A stretch of DNA of 64,000 nt from Neonectria sp. B-13 (lineage: Eukaryota; Ascomycota; Sordariomycetes; Hypocreales; Nectriaceae): the NCBI GenBank assembly GCA_002682825.1, contig NOKP01000002.1, positions 1,493,132 through 1,557,131 of the forward strand, read 5' to 3'. A model generated the notes under the pieces. That model did not search any database and was not told where the DNA came from. It was given only the letters and a program-made list of their open reading frames with translations. A program made the translations under genes and the position numbers. Positions 44,277 through 55,193 of the stretch are shown piece by piece (positions within the stretch are counted from its first letter, which is position 1; the number at the start of each line of letters is the position of its first letter).

Positions 44277-45410
44277 CAAAGAAACGTCACCGGAAGACTT
44301 GCCGCTCACGCTATTATCGGTCCCGACAGTTTGGAGGCGGCGGGAAACGAGTCGACATCATTCGCTCTTTCAGGACATTTAGTGGGACCAGAAAAATGAG
44401 CCCAATGGTGACGCAAGCCGACACAACCATTCTGCGTCCAAAATCCCATCCTAAATTACGCGCCTGACTTCGGCTCCTGTGGACGCCATCCAGTGATCAG
44501 TGCGGTCACAACCGCGCGTAAGTCCAGGAGGCCAATACCAGCGGAAGCCCAGGGCCAGAATAGGCCAGGATCAACTAGCGCTCATTACTGGCTTGCGCCA
44601 ACCCAATCCTCCGCTCTGCAATCATAGGTGAGATAAAGAGAGGCTTGCCCTGGTTTCCGCGGGATAATTAACGTTAGGGCAACCCCAGCTACCCTGCACA
44701 TTTCCATGTCTTGAAGCCGAGCGGCCGGGTAATAGAATAAACGATATATTACTCCGTCTATCTGAAGCTGAAATGATTCCTTATTTAAGGCGTTGTTAGT
44801 GTTAATGTATGGATAAACGTGATAAGCCGTTCTGAGAAGGGCTCGATCAAGTTTTGCATTACTGTGGCTTGGGGAGGGTAGGATTGACCACTCGTCCATT
44901 GAAATTACGCAGACCATATTAGTCCAGCCACTTAAATCCCTCTACGCATCGTCATTTGCTCTGTGCGGTGTACCCAATAAGTGACATGACCATCCTGAAG
45001 GGAGCTTTGCAACTGCAGCGCCAAGTGTCTGGCTGGCATTGGGCGCTTGCGGATCGACGTCTTGTCAGTGCTAACAAAGGATAGGAGGGAAGATGTAAGA
45101 TAAATACGATTACAATACCTAAGAAATTTGAAATACTATTGGCACACGGCCTTGTTCTATCGCCGCAACCACATCATGTGCTCAAGGAGTGAGAAGTAAG
45201 TATACATGGGAAGTAAGGATATACTTCACGACTGTACCAGTACTTCTACTAAATTGAACAAAATCACTCAAATCATGTAGAACACCAGCACTTACTTATG
45301 GCATTTAACTTCTATCCTTCCTTCTGAATAGGTGCAGAACACAGTTTTGAAGTCCGAAGAGCTATATGGCAGGGCTTGTGATGCGGGGGACTTGGCAGTG
45401 CTCTTAAGAT

Positions 45411-45442
45411 TTGTGCGTGTGTGTGTTTGTTTGTGTGTGTAT
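45411..45442 (+). repeat. (GT)n microsatellite
   Basis: TTGTGCGTGTGTGTG followed by TTTGTTTGTGTGTGTAT: an imperfect GT dinucleotide repeat of about 32 bases. Confidence 0.75.
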
Positions 45443-45639
45443 ACTTTACGAAGTCCCTCTATGAGGGAACCTAATGTATAATGATTACTGTATCACACAT
45501 CGATTTCTTTGTCTCAAGCCTAGTTGGTTTTAAAGTTCTTTATTAACCTTTGCATCTGACCCAAACCCATCTACCTTTTCCATCCAGTCTAAGTTTTTCC
45601 TTAACCCCACATGATCCTTCCCCCCGATTTCACAATGCA

Positions 45640-46068
45640 CTAGCTAGCCATCCGCACCAGCTCCACGCACCCCAGCAGCTCCCAGAACCATAGGGCATAT
45701 TTGTCTCTAGTTAATTTGTTGGTGATGGCTTTGTCCTAGCATAACCCAGCTTCCAATCTTCCAGTGAGCTTTTCGAGAAACTCCTTTTCCTCTCTAATGA
45801 AGCCAATGTTATTAACTTTAATACCTTTATCGTTTAGGAGCAGGCAGCAGCCAAATATGGCTAGATGCACCATTTGGATAGTACTGACTGCTATACAGCT
45901 AGACTTAAAGCCGCTGAGGTTGTAGATTTTGGCCTAGTAAAGCTGCTACTTATACTTAGCAGGCTTAATCTCTCTATCTAGAAAGTAACAGTATCCTGTT
46001 TCATATGCCTTACGGCTCTGTTTCTTACCACTAGGTTGCAAGATGCAGTAGGTAATAGTAGAATGCAT
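45640..46068 (-). pseudogene. TAG-interrupted relic ORF, probably RIP-mutated repeat or gene
   Basis: Minus-strand frame from ATG at 46068 runs 143 codons to TAG at 45640 with only three internal stops, all TAG. The translation is protein-like throughout: QPSGKKQSRKAYETGYCYFL, DREIKPAKYK, IYNLSGFKSSCIAVSTIQM, VHLAIFGCCLLLNDKGIKV, FIREEKEFLEKLTGRLEAG and WFWELLGCVELVRM. Each internal TAG could be a C-to-T change of CAG (Gln), the classic product of repeat-induced point mutation, and the surrounding 45600-46400 is rich in TA dinucleotides. I do not recognise the family; a mobile-element-encoded protein is possible. Confidence 0.5.
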
Positions 46069-48239
46069 TATAGTTGTATTATACTGTATTATAATGTATT
46101 AAGAAAGAGGGAAGAAGGCTAGCTAGACTTATTAGCTTAACAAGAGACGGTCATTTATATGTACTATAGTTCAGGATAAGCTTTTTATGAATTAGACATT
46201 AAGGTCAGAGAGAGAGACCTAGACAGGTTGTAAAAACAGGCTTAAGGTATAACATTAATACAAACCATATTACTAGGAAAGCTTACTATGTTTAAGTTAT
46301 TGGGATTAATGGTGCTAGGCATAGTATCTTACTGTATTAACTGCTGTATGTTATCTACTGTGTTGTCTTAATCTATCAGATGATATTGACTAAGGCTAAA
46401 ATTACTATAAATACTTTACAAAGTACCTCACTTACCGTATCAGCTGTGATCACAAAAGGGGGTTGAGCCAATAGCAGCACTCGAAACTGCGAGGGGGCTG
46501 CCGTCGCATGTACGGTCAGAAAGTACGTCACAGGGTTAATTAAACACATTTCGTTCGTAATGTTCAAATGCTCTGGTGACGGCCCAGCGACACCTACATA
46601 TAAAAAAAAGCAATTAACCCAGGTATTCCATCCTCTTGATCTCTAATTTTCCTTCGAACCCGAGGCCAGAAGATACTATTACAGCTGCATGGGTTAAGAC
46701 ACATGTCATAGACAATGAGGGTTGCATTCTGGGGCGATCAGGTTGTCGGAGCCAGTTGGGGGTAAGCATGGAGATGCAGCAGGGCAACCAACAGGCTGTA
46801 CGAATACGGACGGATCAAATCGACCGCTGCAAATTCAGGCTGTTCGTTGGGACTGCCTCTCGCCACTTTCGCCCCGCTGACTTTGCGTTGTTGGTTGCTG
46901 TGGGCGAGAATGCGATGGGCCGACAGAGCAGACGAGAATGTATGTTGTCTCTATCCTTGAACAATACCGATACTAGGCATAGGCATCGACAAAATATACA
47001 CACTACACTGCTTGGCGCTGTTGAATTAATTTCATTACTTGCTTCCGCCCTGAGGCACGCCCGTCGCTCTCTTTCTACTCTCCACATGCGTGCCCAAGCT
47101 GTTGGACAACTTGCTGCCCGGCACAGATCTTACATAACAGACTCATACTGAATTCGCGCTGACTGACAGGGTTGGAACGAGGTGCAATCGTTTCTGTATT
47201 CCTATTGGAAGGGCCCATTTTCAACGATTGGACCAGGTTGGTCTGAGGGTCAAATGATCACAACAGAGACAAAGTCAGGCTGAGACAGTCTAGCAGCCCT
47301 CTTGGGGAATAATTTTGATGATGCTACGGCTTGTTTTTGTGATAATTTTTATCGTAAACAGTTTAATAGATCTAGTAAGTGTTTCTGAGTTGAATTAAAC
47401 CTTATGTTGGCCAACCCCTTTGCTCTCAGTGTCTCAGCCTCTGAAGCACAGTCGCTCTAGCCGAGTCCTGCTCCCTGGGTGATTGTGTTTTTTTCTCAAG
47501 CCTTCTTCACTGTAACGCCTGCCAAGTGTCCTTTTTAGTGCAAATCTTTGAGCTGCAGCAGATTGCTGTTCAGTTGTGGACATGTTAGGTAGACGACACC
47601 CAGGTACAGTACTAGGCTCATTTGAAGACATTTTCACCGCTGTCACAGTTTTTCGCATTTTCATATAGGGTAACAAGCTCTTCTAAACGCCACCTAGCAA
47701 GCAGTTATGGTTGTTGGAGGTGCGGTCATGCTGTCAATGGCTGTGAATGTCATTCTAAACGGACCTGTAACTGTACCTGCAGTCAGCATTTTAGGCCATG
47801 GAGAGTTCCTGCCGTAGTAAAGTCAAGGTGTGTAATAATTGAAATATTCAGTTAAGCCCAAGTACAGGGTTTGCCTACGCCAATTTTACTGCTACAGAAA
47901 CTTGACGTGAAAGCGAAACACAGTGACGTGGGTCTCTGAACTGCAATCCGTGGTAGTCGACGTAGAAATTCTCATTTTATTCACAGGTCCGTTGCAGTTT
48001 TCTTGGTTCTTATGTCTTACGTTCTTGTTAAAAAATGGTTCCTCTTCAAAGCACCCGGATGAGGACCTTTACTGGTATTGATCACAGCGATGAAGGCTAG
48101 GTCCAACCGCGTATTTTGACTATCTAATTTACATTACGGTTATATGTACGTCCATTTCTGGAACCCCGGCAACAAAATATTTACAGAAGTAAGCTCAACA
48201 AACTTGTGGTGTGTACAAAGCAACTAAGTAACTCTTTTC
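46069..48239. other. Gene-poor AT-rich tract
   Basis: 2.2 kb. The left 500 bp is TA-rich like the relic ORF beside it. Open frames at 46636-47151 and elsewhere show nothing recognisable. Confidence 0.45.
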
Positions 48240-48935
48240 TTAGGACATGGAAGGGACCGAGATCTCACTGATCTTCCAGACCTTGCCTCCGCCAGTACTG
48301 GTCAAACCGGTGTAGGTGGAACCCTGAGACGTAGAAATGGTCTTTCCAAAGTTGGGATCCGCAGACTTCAGGGTGATTTCCGTGTTGATGTAGCGCTGCT
48401 TGGCAATGGTCGGGGTGCAGTTGTCGTTGCACTCGGTGCCAGTTCCGTACCCGCGCATGTAGGGGCCCGACTTGTGCTCGAAGGTGCTCAGAACCTTGCC
48501 GGTGTCGGCATCCGTGACGTCCTGGCGCCAGGTGTCGTTGTCGCTGAGGAGGGTGTAGACAATCTTGACCTTCTGGTCGCCAGATACAGGAGCACTGTCG
48601 CCGTCGAGCTGACCGAAGGAGCCAAAGAGCGATGCGCGGACGCACCACTGTCCCGCCGTCGCACCGCACCAGGAGTTGTCGGGCCAAGACTCGAGGGTAG
48701 TTTGAACCAAGTCGCCAGTGCCGTTGGACATGCCCGGCCACAAGAAGAGAACGCCGTTCTGGGTAGGAGGGGCCTTGCCAGGGATGAGGGTGGTAACGGC
48801 CTTGATGATGGTCGACGTGGTAGGGCCCAGGGAAACGGCGCCTCCCCAAGTATCGCGACGGGTCAGCTGGGGCATGGCTTCGCAGCTACCGACCAGGGCG
48901 GCTGCAAGAGTAACGAGGGCTCCAAGAGAGTACAT
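48240..48935 (-). CDS. Secreted protein, uncharacterised, beta-rich
   Basis: 231 aa from MYSLGALVTLAAALVGSCEA, a clear signal peptide followed by a possible Lys/Arg processing site (LTRR). An in-frame ATG 45 codons upstream would hide the signal, so it was rejected. The mature part has LFLWPGMSNGTGDLVQTTLE, SWCGATAGQWCVRASLFGSF, KVKIVYTLLSDNDTWRQDVT and GYGTGTECNDNCTPT, with four Cys that could form two disulphides, and alternating strand-like sequence resembling a concanavalin-type beta sandwich. That fold is inference and no catalytic motif is claimed. GC-rich third positions suggest good expression. Presumed extracellular. Confidence 0.8.
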   Translation of the reverse strand: MYSLGALVTLAAALVGSCEAMPQLTRRDTWGGAVSLGPTTSTIIKAVTTLIPGKAPPTQNGVLFLWPGMSNGTGDLVQTTLESWPDNSWCGATAGQWCVRASLFGSFGQLDGDSAPVSGDQKVKIVYTLLSDNDTWRQDVTDADTGKVLSTFEHKSGPYMRGYGTGTECNDNCTPTIAKQRYINTEITLKSADPNFGKTISTSQGSTYTGLTSTGGGKVWKISEISVPSMS

Positions 48936-50210
48936 GGCGGGCGAGTTGAGAAATTGACCTTGGTGTATTTGGACGAGGGTGTGAAGAGTTGATCGGCCGG
49001 CGACTGAATCAGGAACTGAATGGCTGTGAGAGTGGTTATGAGAGAGGTCCTTTGAGAGAAGTGGAAACAACCCAATTATCTACTTCCTCGACAACAATTG
49101 GGTTTGAGGTCTACGATATCCGAGTCGCTGGAAAATCACCGTCCGATGTTTCGGCTCATGGAGAATTTGTCCTCGAAACAGGGGATGGCCTAGTTTGTGT
49201 TTCAGGAGCGGCCCCGGTCCTCAAGGAGGAGCTCCGGAGCCAGAGGATTTTTGCCCTATTCGGGCGACACCGTGGTCCGTTTCCACTGTAGAAACGACGT
49301 GCCGTTCTGCCGACCCTGGGAGAACCCGTACGTCATGCTCCGGAGTCCGAAAAGGGAATGTAACTAGGCCCACTTGGCGCTCGTACCAAAAGACTAAGAA
49401 GCGCGATTCCAATGTAAATGAAGCCATTTCCACGACTAGACGAGGGGTTCTCCTGTTTCGGGTCATTCCCTAGAGGGAGGTGTAACAACGCGGGTTGTTC
49501 TGAACGGTCCTGCTTGATCCCACCAATTGAAGGAGCCTTTTTACGTTGAATGGATACAGAAAAAAATGAGACAGGCTTCTAGAGGAATCCTGAATAGAGA
49601 GTCGAAGGAAGACGCGACGGGAAAACCTCGCTTGACGTTGATGGGCTTGGCGGTGGCTAAAGCCATTAGGACATTTAGTGTTTTGACTCGGCTCATTCTG
49701 TCTTCTTCCTATCCTTCCCTCCTTCTACGTGCCGAAAGGACAAATCCGATACCATTTCTGTACCTCTTCACGATACCTTCATTTTGTCCGGTCGAAACAA
49801 AAGTGACAAGGTACAAGCATGGCGCGCCTAAAGACACAATTTTTGCATAAGTAACGGCTTCTATCGATGCACTGCCGGTCCATTGAACATGATTGCCACA
49901 TCTCACATCTCACACATTGGGACTGCGTTCAACGACAGACACAATACCGCAAGATAGGGTCGAGGGTCACGATTGAAAGCATTCAACTGAAGTTTTCTAT
50001 GGCTGATCCCTTGTTGCGACAGAACCGTGGATGGGCAGCTAATGCAACGCTGCATTATTACCTGCAGGGGTGATCCATAAGGGGTAATGGCTTCATGTCC
50101 CAAATTGGAGCTGCTTCGGCTCTGCGGCATCGAAAAGGTCACGGCTGCGTCTTCACGTTCCTCTCGCGACACTCAAGTCTCAATCAAACCAACCCCCTCA
50201 GCGTCTCCGA
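48936..50210. other. Intergenic, divergent promoters
   Basis: 1.3 kb between the secreted-protein gene and the CorA-like gene. Open frames up to 107 codons are not convincing. Confidence 0.45.
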
Positions 50211-53025
50211 ATGTCGAAGAAGAATCGCCGCGGTGCTGGAGCCCAGGACGAGGAGGCCGTCAGCGGCTATGAGCTCCCGTGGCCTTCCTCGCAGCGCTGG
50301 AACCCGCGCTACGACGTCCCCCGCAACTCGGCTGAAAGCAGCAGCGATGCGATCTCGCGTGACGCGAAACTCGAAGACGGTGCCGGGAACCACGCGGCTT
50401 TCAAGCTCCGGGAGGAGGGACGGTCCATGTCCTACGGGCGGAACAGGCGCGACATGGATACACGCGGAAGTGGCGTTGGCAAAGACTCGTTGGGAGTTGA
50501 TGAGGCGGAGGAGTTCTCAAATCTGCGGCACTGGCTCGAGACGCTGTCGGAGCTCTACATGAACGAGCTGGATAATCGCGCGCGATGGGATCCACGTTGG
50601 CTCAACATCACGCGTCGCGAGCGCTTCGAGGGCATGGAATCCGCTTCTGTCTCGGTCGTCGACTACCTCAGCGACGACACGGTGCAGCGAGGTGAGCTCA
50701 TCACAAGCAAAAACGCCCTTGCCGTGGCGCTCGAGGCCCGCCCAGAAAACTCTGAAGTGCGGGTTGTCATGGTCAGCGATCTGAGCCGTTTCATCATGGG
50801 TGCTCTGGGCCAGATGTACTCTGTCGACCCAGACTTTTGGTTCGAGCACCTGGTCAATTCGGGTTACGGCGCCAGCGACAGTGGGCTAAAGTTGAAGAAC
50901 GCCGTTTGGCTGAACTGGGTCGAGCGGGAGACCAGGTTTCGCCATCGCGCCCTACCGGGTGTCGGCCAACGCACAGAATGGAACCTGCCCCGACGAACAC
51001 AGTCTCGGAACTGGGCGCATATCCGCTGGGGTCGACTGGGCCTGCTCCATTACCTGGGCCGGGAGGGATTCCACGAGGATGAGATCGAGAAGCGGATTGC
51101 GGACGGGCGGTGGACCATGGAACGGGATGTTGTCCTGGATAAGAATGGCCTACTGATGACGCAGAAGAGACAGGCGCGGGCAGACAAGAAAGCAAAGATG
51201 AAGAAAAAGCAGAAGACAGCTCATAAAACTCAACAGCCTAATGCTGACGGTACGTCGACGAGGATCAAGACGGCGAATGTCTACCGCGCCTACAGCACCT
51301 TTCAGAGTCTGCCGCGAAACCCGAGATGGTGGACCAATCGAGATTTGAGAGTTTTGGCGCCCGAAGGGTCGAGTTACTGGTCGAGCGTTGATGAAAACGG
51401 GAAGAAGACAAGTAAGTCTTCACAGAGAGATAAGCGATGGCCGGTGAGCTGACGTGATCACAGTCATTCTACTCTTCGACCCGATGCGTCAGATGCGGCA
51501 TGGAACTACAAAAGAGGAGACCCCGTCACTTACATTCATGCCCCGCGCCATGGAGTTTGAGTCGTACACAGAAGATGAGCTCTGGCGAACTCCAGATTTG
51601 GACGAGACGTACCTTGACCCGCCACCCCCTCCGCTCTCCAAAGACGAGCTGCGACGGAAGAAGTCGGAGCTTAGAAAAGAGCGTCTCAAGGAAAAGAAAG
51701 CTGGACTAAAGAGAGAGTTGGAGCGTGACGCCGACGATGCTAACGGCCTGAAGCAAGAAGATAATTCGGATCGCTACGAAACCGAGTCTTCCTACACTAG
51801 CGACTCTGAGTACGATGAGGAGTACCAACAGAACTTGCTCTCAAACTACCGCGACCCTCAACCCTATGTACGACAGCGCGACTTTGCTCGGAAATACTCC
51901 CTTTCCACATTCGACCTCGTCTATCGCTACATCAGCAAGATTCCGATGAGTCAACTGCGCAAGGATGATTCGGCCATCCCTGCAATCCTTACCAGCATTT
52001 CCCTCGACGACCATTGGCAGCTTCTTGGTGAGCTGCGACTCGTCATTGATCAGATTGACGCCGACTTGGGGGCCGATCTCCATGTTCATCTTGTCGAGTC
52101 CTTTGGAGTCATGACGCGACAGAATGTGGCTTGGATAAGGTCAAGTATCCAGGAGCTTTTGGATTGGGTTGGTGATCTCAATTCCAACTCGAAGCGTCTC
52201 TCCCATTCGCCTGAGCTGAATCAGGAGCTGGAGGCTCTCGTATCGGATTTACGATCACTCCAAACGCGCGCGGACCAGACGCTCAATCTCCTCGTTGCAT
52301 CAACCGCCATCTGCCAGTCTTCCCTGGTCATCGATCAAACAGCCGGCATCAACAAAATCACCGAACTAGCCTTCTTCTTTGTGCCGCTGTCCTTCATCAC
52401 GTCCGTCTTCTCCATGCAAGTACTGGAACTAACCGAGGCGCCGCCTCGGATGTGGACCTGGGGCCTGGCACTTTCCGTGGTGTTCGTGACGACGTACCTG
52501 ATACGCTCTGTTCTGAGGTCTCCCTCGATACGCATTTTCGCAATGCACTGCCGTGTGGTGATGCTGAACCGTTTCACGTCGGCCCAGGCGCGTTCGCCCT
52601 CGCGACGGCTCAACTCTGTCGGGAACCGCGCCATTGCCCAGTTCGTCTTCTTCTTCGTGCTGATCATGGGCTTCGCTTTCAGCATATTCCTCATCTACTT
52701 AGCTTATATCTTCACTGTGATGCTGGGAATCTGGTTGGGTATTGCGGGCACAGCGCTGTACTTCATCATTACGCGATGGCCGGAAGTCGCTGTGCTCGTG
52801 CCTTGCTTTATCTCCATCGCAATCGCAGCTGTCGGCATGACCCTGGCATGTTACTGGTCTGATGAGATAGCAGATGCGGCTGTGGATTGGCTTATGAAGA
52901 GCATCAATTGGATGACTGAAACAATGCCCAAGAGCTGGACGTTGGATGTCGTCGATGATGATGATCTAGCCACGGAAGGAGTAAGCACGTACGCAAACCA
53001 GAGGATTCTGCTTGCGACTGCTTGA
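50211..53025 (+). CDS. CorA-like divalent cation transporter family protein
   Basis: Two exons, 50211-51411 and 51464-53025, giving 920 aa. Residues 1-400 form a soluble region with many Arg/Lys/Asp, ending in a basic helix (RQARADKKAKMKKKQK). A long charged coiled-coil stretch rich in Lys, Arg and Glu (LRRKKSELRKERLKEKKA) lies near 465-500, followed by an acidic segment. The CorA-type helical bundle runs from DDHWQLLGELRLVIDQIDAD to VIDQTAGINKITELAFFFVP. Then come LAFFFVPLSFITSVFSMQVL and MWTWGLALSVVFVTTYLI as the paired pore helices. The usual GMN signature is replaced by SMQ-type sequence, as in divergent fungal members. Three or four extra hydrophobic helices follow the pair, which is unusual for CorA. 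Ion specificity unknown; Mg2+ is the family default. Confidence 0.85.
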
Positions 53026-53248
53026 ATGATCGAGGGTATTGAAACGATAGAAACCCAAGAGATGAGCGGTTACATCCTATTTGATGTATTCGTACATGCT
53101 GCCTACAAGTGACTTCAGTACTTTCTATTATTGTACGCACCTTCGAGTGCTTTTCCCAACCATGCGTTTAACATTCCATCTGCACTCGACAATGGTCACG
53201 CCTGTCCAGGCAGGAAACCGGACTCCTTTGCGATGTGCTGTTCTAGAT

Positions 53249-54493
53249 CTATCGTCTGTCCTCATCTCGTCCTGGCCAAAGGATCTTCCTGTGCCGTACG
53301 GCAACGATTTGGGCATACAATACCACGAACCACATGACAAAGATACAGATGGACATGGCACTTGCCACCCATTGTATCGCCTGACTCTCCAGCTCCTCGC
53401 CGATGGAGGCTGTTGCGAGCATAAACCCGACATTGGGGAAGACGAACGCCCACCATGCCATGGAGAACCGAAGCCTCCATTTGGTCGCCGCAGCCAACAC
53501 CGCCAGGAGGCTGAATCCAAAGAACCAAAATGCCACACACCATATCCAAATGCTGACCCAGAGTGCCAAGATCCGTAAAACTTGCTCTGCGAGAGGATAT
53601 GTCGCAAAATACCCGTAGTCGGAGGGAATGGCGCGAGCCATGCCGATGATGGACAGGGCCGTGTAGCCGGCGGGACCCACAGCGATGAACATGCCCGGTC
53701 GCATGGCCGGAGCTGGCAAGCCGTCTTGCATCAATCGACCAAGGTATAGCGGATAGATGAGTGACGCAACAATCCACCCAAGGCCCTGATAAGTGACACC
53801 CGCGACAAGCATTGGCAGGCGTTGATCCGGAGGCTGTGATGGCATGATGGTCGCCGCGAGCGTGCCAGTCAGCATGGCTGGAAATATGGGCAGGATCCAC
53901 GCCGGCGTCATGGAGTGAATGGGCAGACGTGCGCCGTTGAAGAGGACAAAGAATTGGACGACTGCTGATATGGTCGAGAGAGCCGTGTAGAGCCAGAAGC
54001 ACACTCTTAGCGCAACAGGCAGCCATGGACCAGTAGACGGCACACCGTAGGACGCAGTGTTGGCCAGAATCGTAGCGATGCTCAGCAGGAAGCACGGGAA
54101 GAAGAGGCTCTCTGTCGGATGCATGAGGCTCGCCTTCAGCGCTGAATGAGACTTCATGAAGCGGAATGTCATGCCCGCTAAGAGTAGGAGGAATAGAACC
54201 ACGGTGAGCAGGAAGAAGATCTTTCCGATGACATCCAAACCGCGAAACCGATGGGGCGTGCCGTGTAGCAGCAGCGCGATGCCACCGGTGCTCATGATAA
54301 GGGTGAACCACGCCCACGTGAAGTGGCGGAGGCGCTCGTAGAAGACAACTTGAGACAGGACCTCAGCCGACTTGAGTCGATCCTCCGCGGCTCGGGTGTG
54401 GCCCTCCTCCCAGTTGTCCTTCTTCATGTTGTCGGCGTGGACCTGCGGCAGCGACATGCCGAACACGTTGCCGTGTGTTGACAGCGCGAGCAT
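53249..54493 (-). CDS. TDT-family transporter (Mae1/Ssu1-like, C4-dicarboxylate or sulphite)
   Basis: Single-exon, 414 aa, converging on the CorA-like gene 223 bp away. About ten hydrophobic helices. The family signature is seen at HFTWAWFTLIMSTGGIALLL, then HGTPHRFRGLDVIGKIFFLL, followed by MHPTESLFFPCFLLSIATIL, LPIFPAMLTG and AMRPGMFIAVGPAGYTALSI. The Phe/Trp-rich helix nine FWFFGFSLLAVLAA is typical. In yeasts, members export sulphite (Ssu1) or carry malate (Mae1); which applies here cannot be decided, although the short termini fit either. Plasma-membrane location expected. The start could be the second in-frame ATG (MSLPQVHADN) without changing membrane topology. Confidence 0.9.
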   Translation of the reverse strand: MLALSTHGNVFGMSLPQVHADNMKKDNWEEGHTRAAEDRLKSAEVLSQVVFYERLRHFTWAWFTLIMSTGGIALLLHGTPHRFRGLDVIGKIFFLLTVVLFLLLLAGMTFRFMKSHSALKASLMHPTESLFFPCFLLSIATILANTASYGVPSTGPWLPVALRVCFWLYTALSTISAVVQFFVLFNGARLPIHSMTPAWILPIFPAMLTGTLAATIMPSQPPDQRLPMLVAGVTYQGLGWIVASLIYPLYLGRLMQDGLPAPAMRPGMFIAVGPAGYTALSIIGMARAIPSDYGYFATYPLAEQVLRILALWVSIWIWCVAFWFFGFSLLAVLAAATKWRLRFSMAWWAFVFPNVGFMLATASIGEELESQAIQWVASAMSICIFVMWFVVLYAQIVAVRHRKILWPGRDEDRR

Positions 54494-55193
54494 CGTGTTT
54501 GAATGCTGGCGGATAAGCCGGTAGAGGTCACAGGGGACAAAACAACTCTTTCGAGCAGGCCTCAGGCACCGTTGATGCCTGCACCCAAAGGGTCGGCGTT
54601 TGAGGAGGTTGTGGTGAGGCCACGATAACGAAGTTGATGGTTCTGTCGCAATTGGACCATAGATTGGTTGGCCAGCGCAGGTGATGCTCGGCGTGGATTA
54701 ATCCGAGACCACGGTTTCAGTTGTGTTCACTCGACATGAGTTCGGCGCTCGCTGTGGGAAAACAACTGTGGGTGCAGTCCAATAATATCGCAGTCTGATT
54801 TATCTTTGTTTTTATTGAGGCTCAAGAAAGGGTGAAAAACAGATGGAGAAAATTGAAATCGTTTTTGGTACGGGGAGGATCTCGATTCCCAAGGCGGCGA
54901 TGCACGCTATCCACCACGACCGCTAATTCCACTGGCGCTAGGACTTGTGGACGACGCAGACAGCTACAACGATGGACGACAAAGTCCAGCCAAAATCCAG
55001 CCAAAATACCCAGTGAAATGTTAATTTGACCTTTGTAAGATTGAACCAAGGACGCAAAAGGCTGTATGGGTTTCCATTTTCCGATCACGAGCTCTCAATT
55101 GGCCTGCAACATGTCCGCAGCACCTCACGCCGTGTCCAGTAATGGAGCAGTGCGCTCGCTGTCAGATGAGACAGCAAAGACATAGAATTTGGT
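54494..55193. other. Intergenic spacer
   Basis: 700 bp. No supported gene; a tRNA-like hairpin near 54855-54950 was considered and rejected. Confidence 0.4.

Larger units (their letters stand above)
42926..45639. other. Intergenic, NTA1 upstream region and AT-rich tract
   Basis: 2.7 kb. The first 1.5 kb is GC-rich with many overlapping open frames on both strands, none with a recognisable family. Short repeats at 44248-44276 and 45411-45442 are listed separately. From about 45000 the DNA becomes AT-rich. Confidence 0.4.

Noticed and set aside
42926..44470. Several 100-140-codon frames upstream of the amidase gene
   Set aside because: GC-rich DNA with few stops produces open frames in all six readings; none has a recognisable sequence.
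54855..54955. tRNA-like sequence with GATCTCGATTCCC on the plus strand
   Set aside because: It has a stem-like T-arm imitation in either orientation, but I could not pair acceptor ends or find a regular D-arm and anticodon stem. tRNAscan-SE would settle it.
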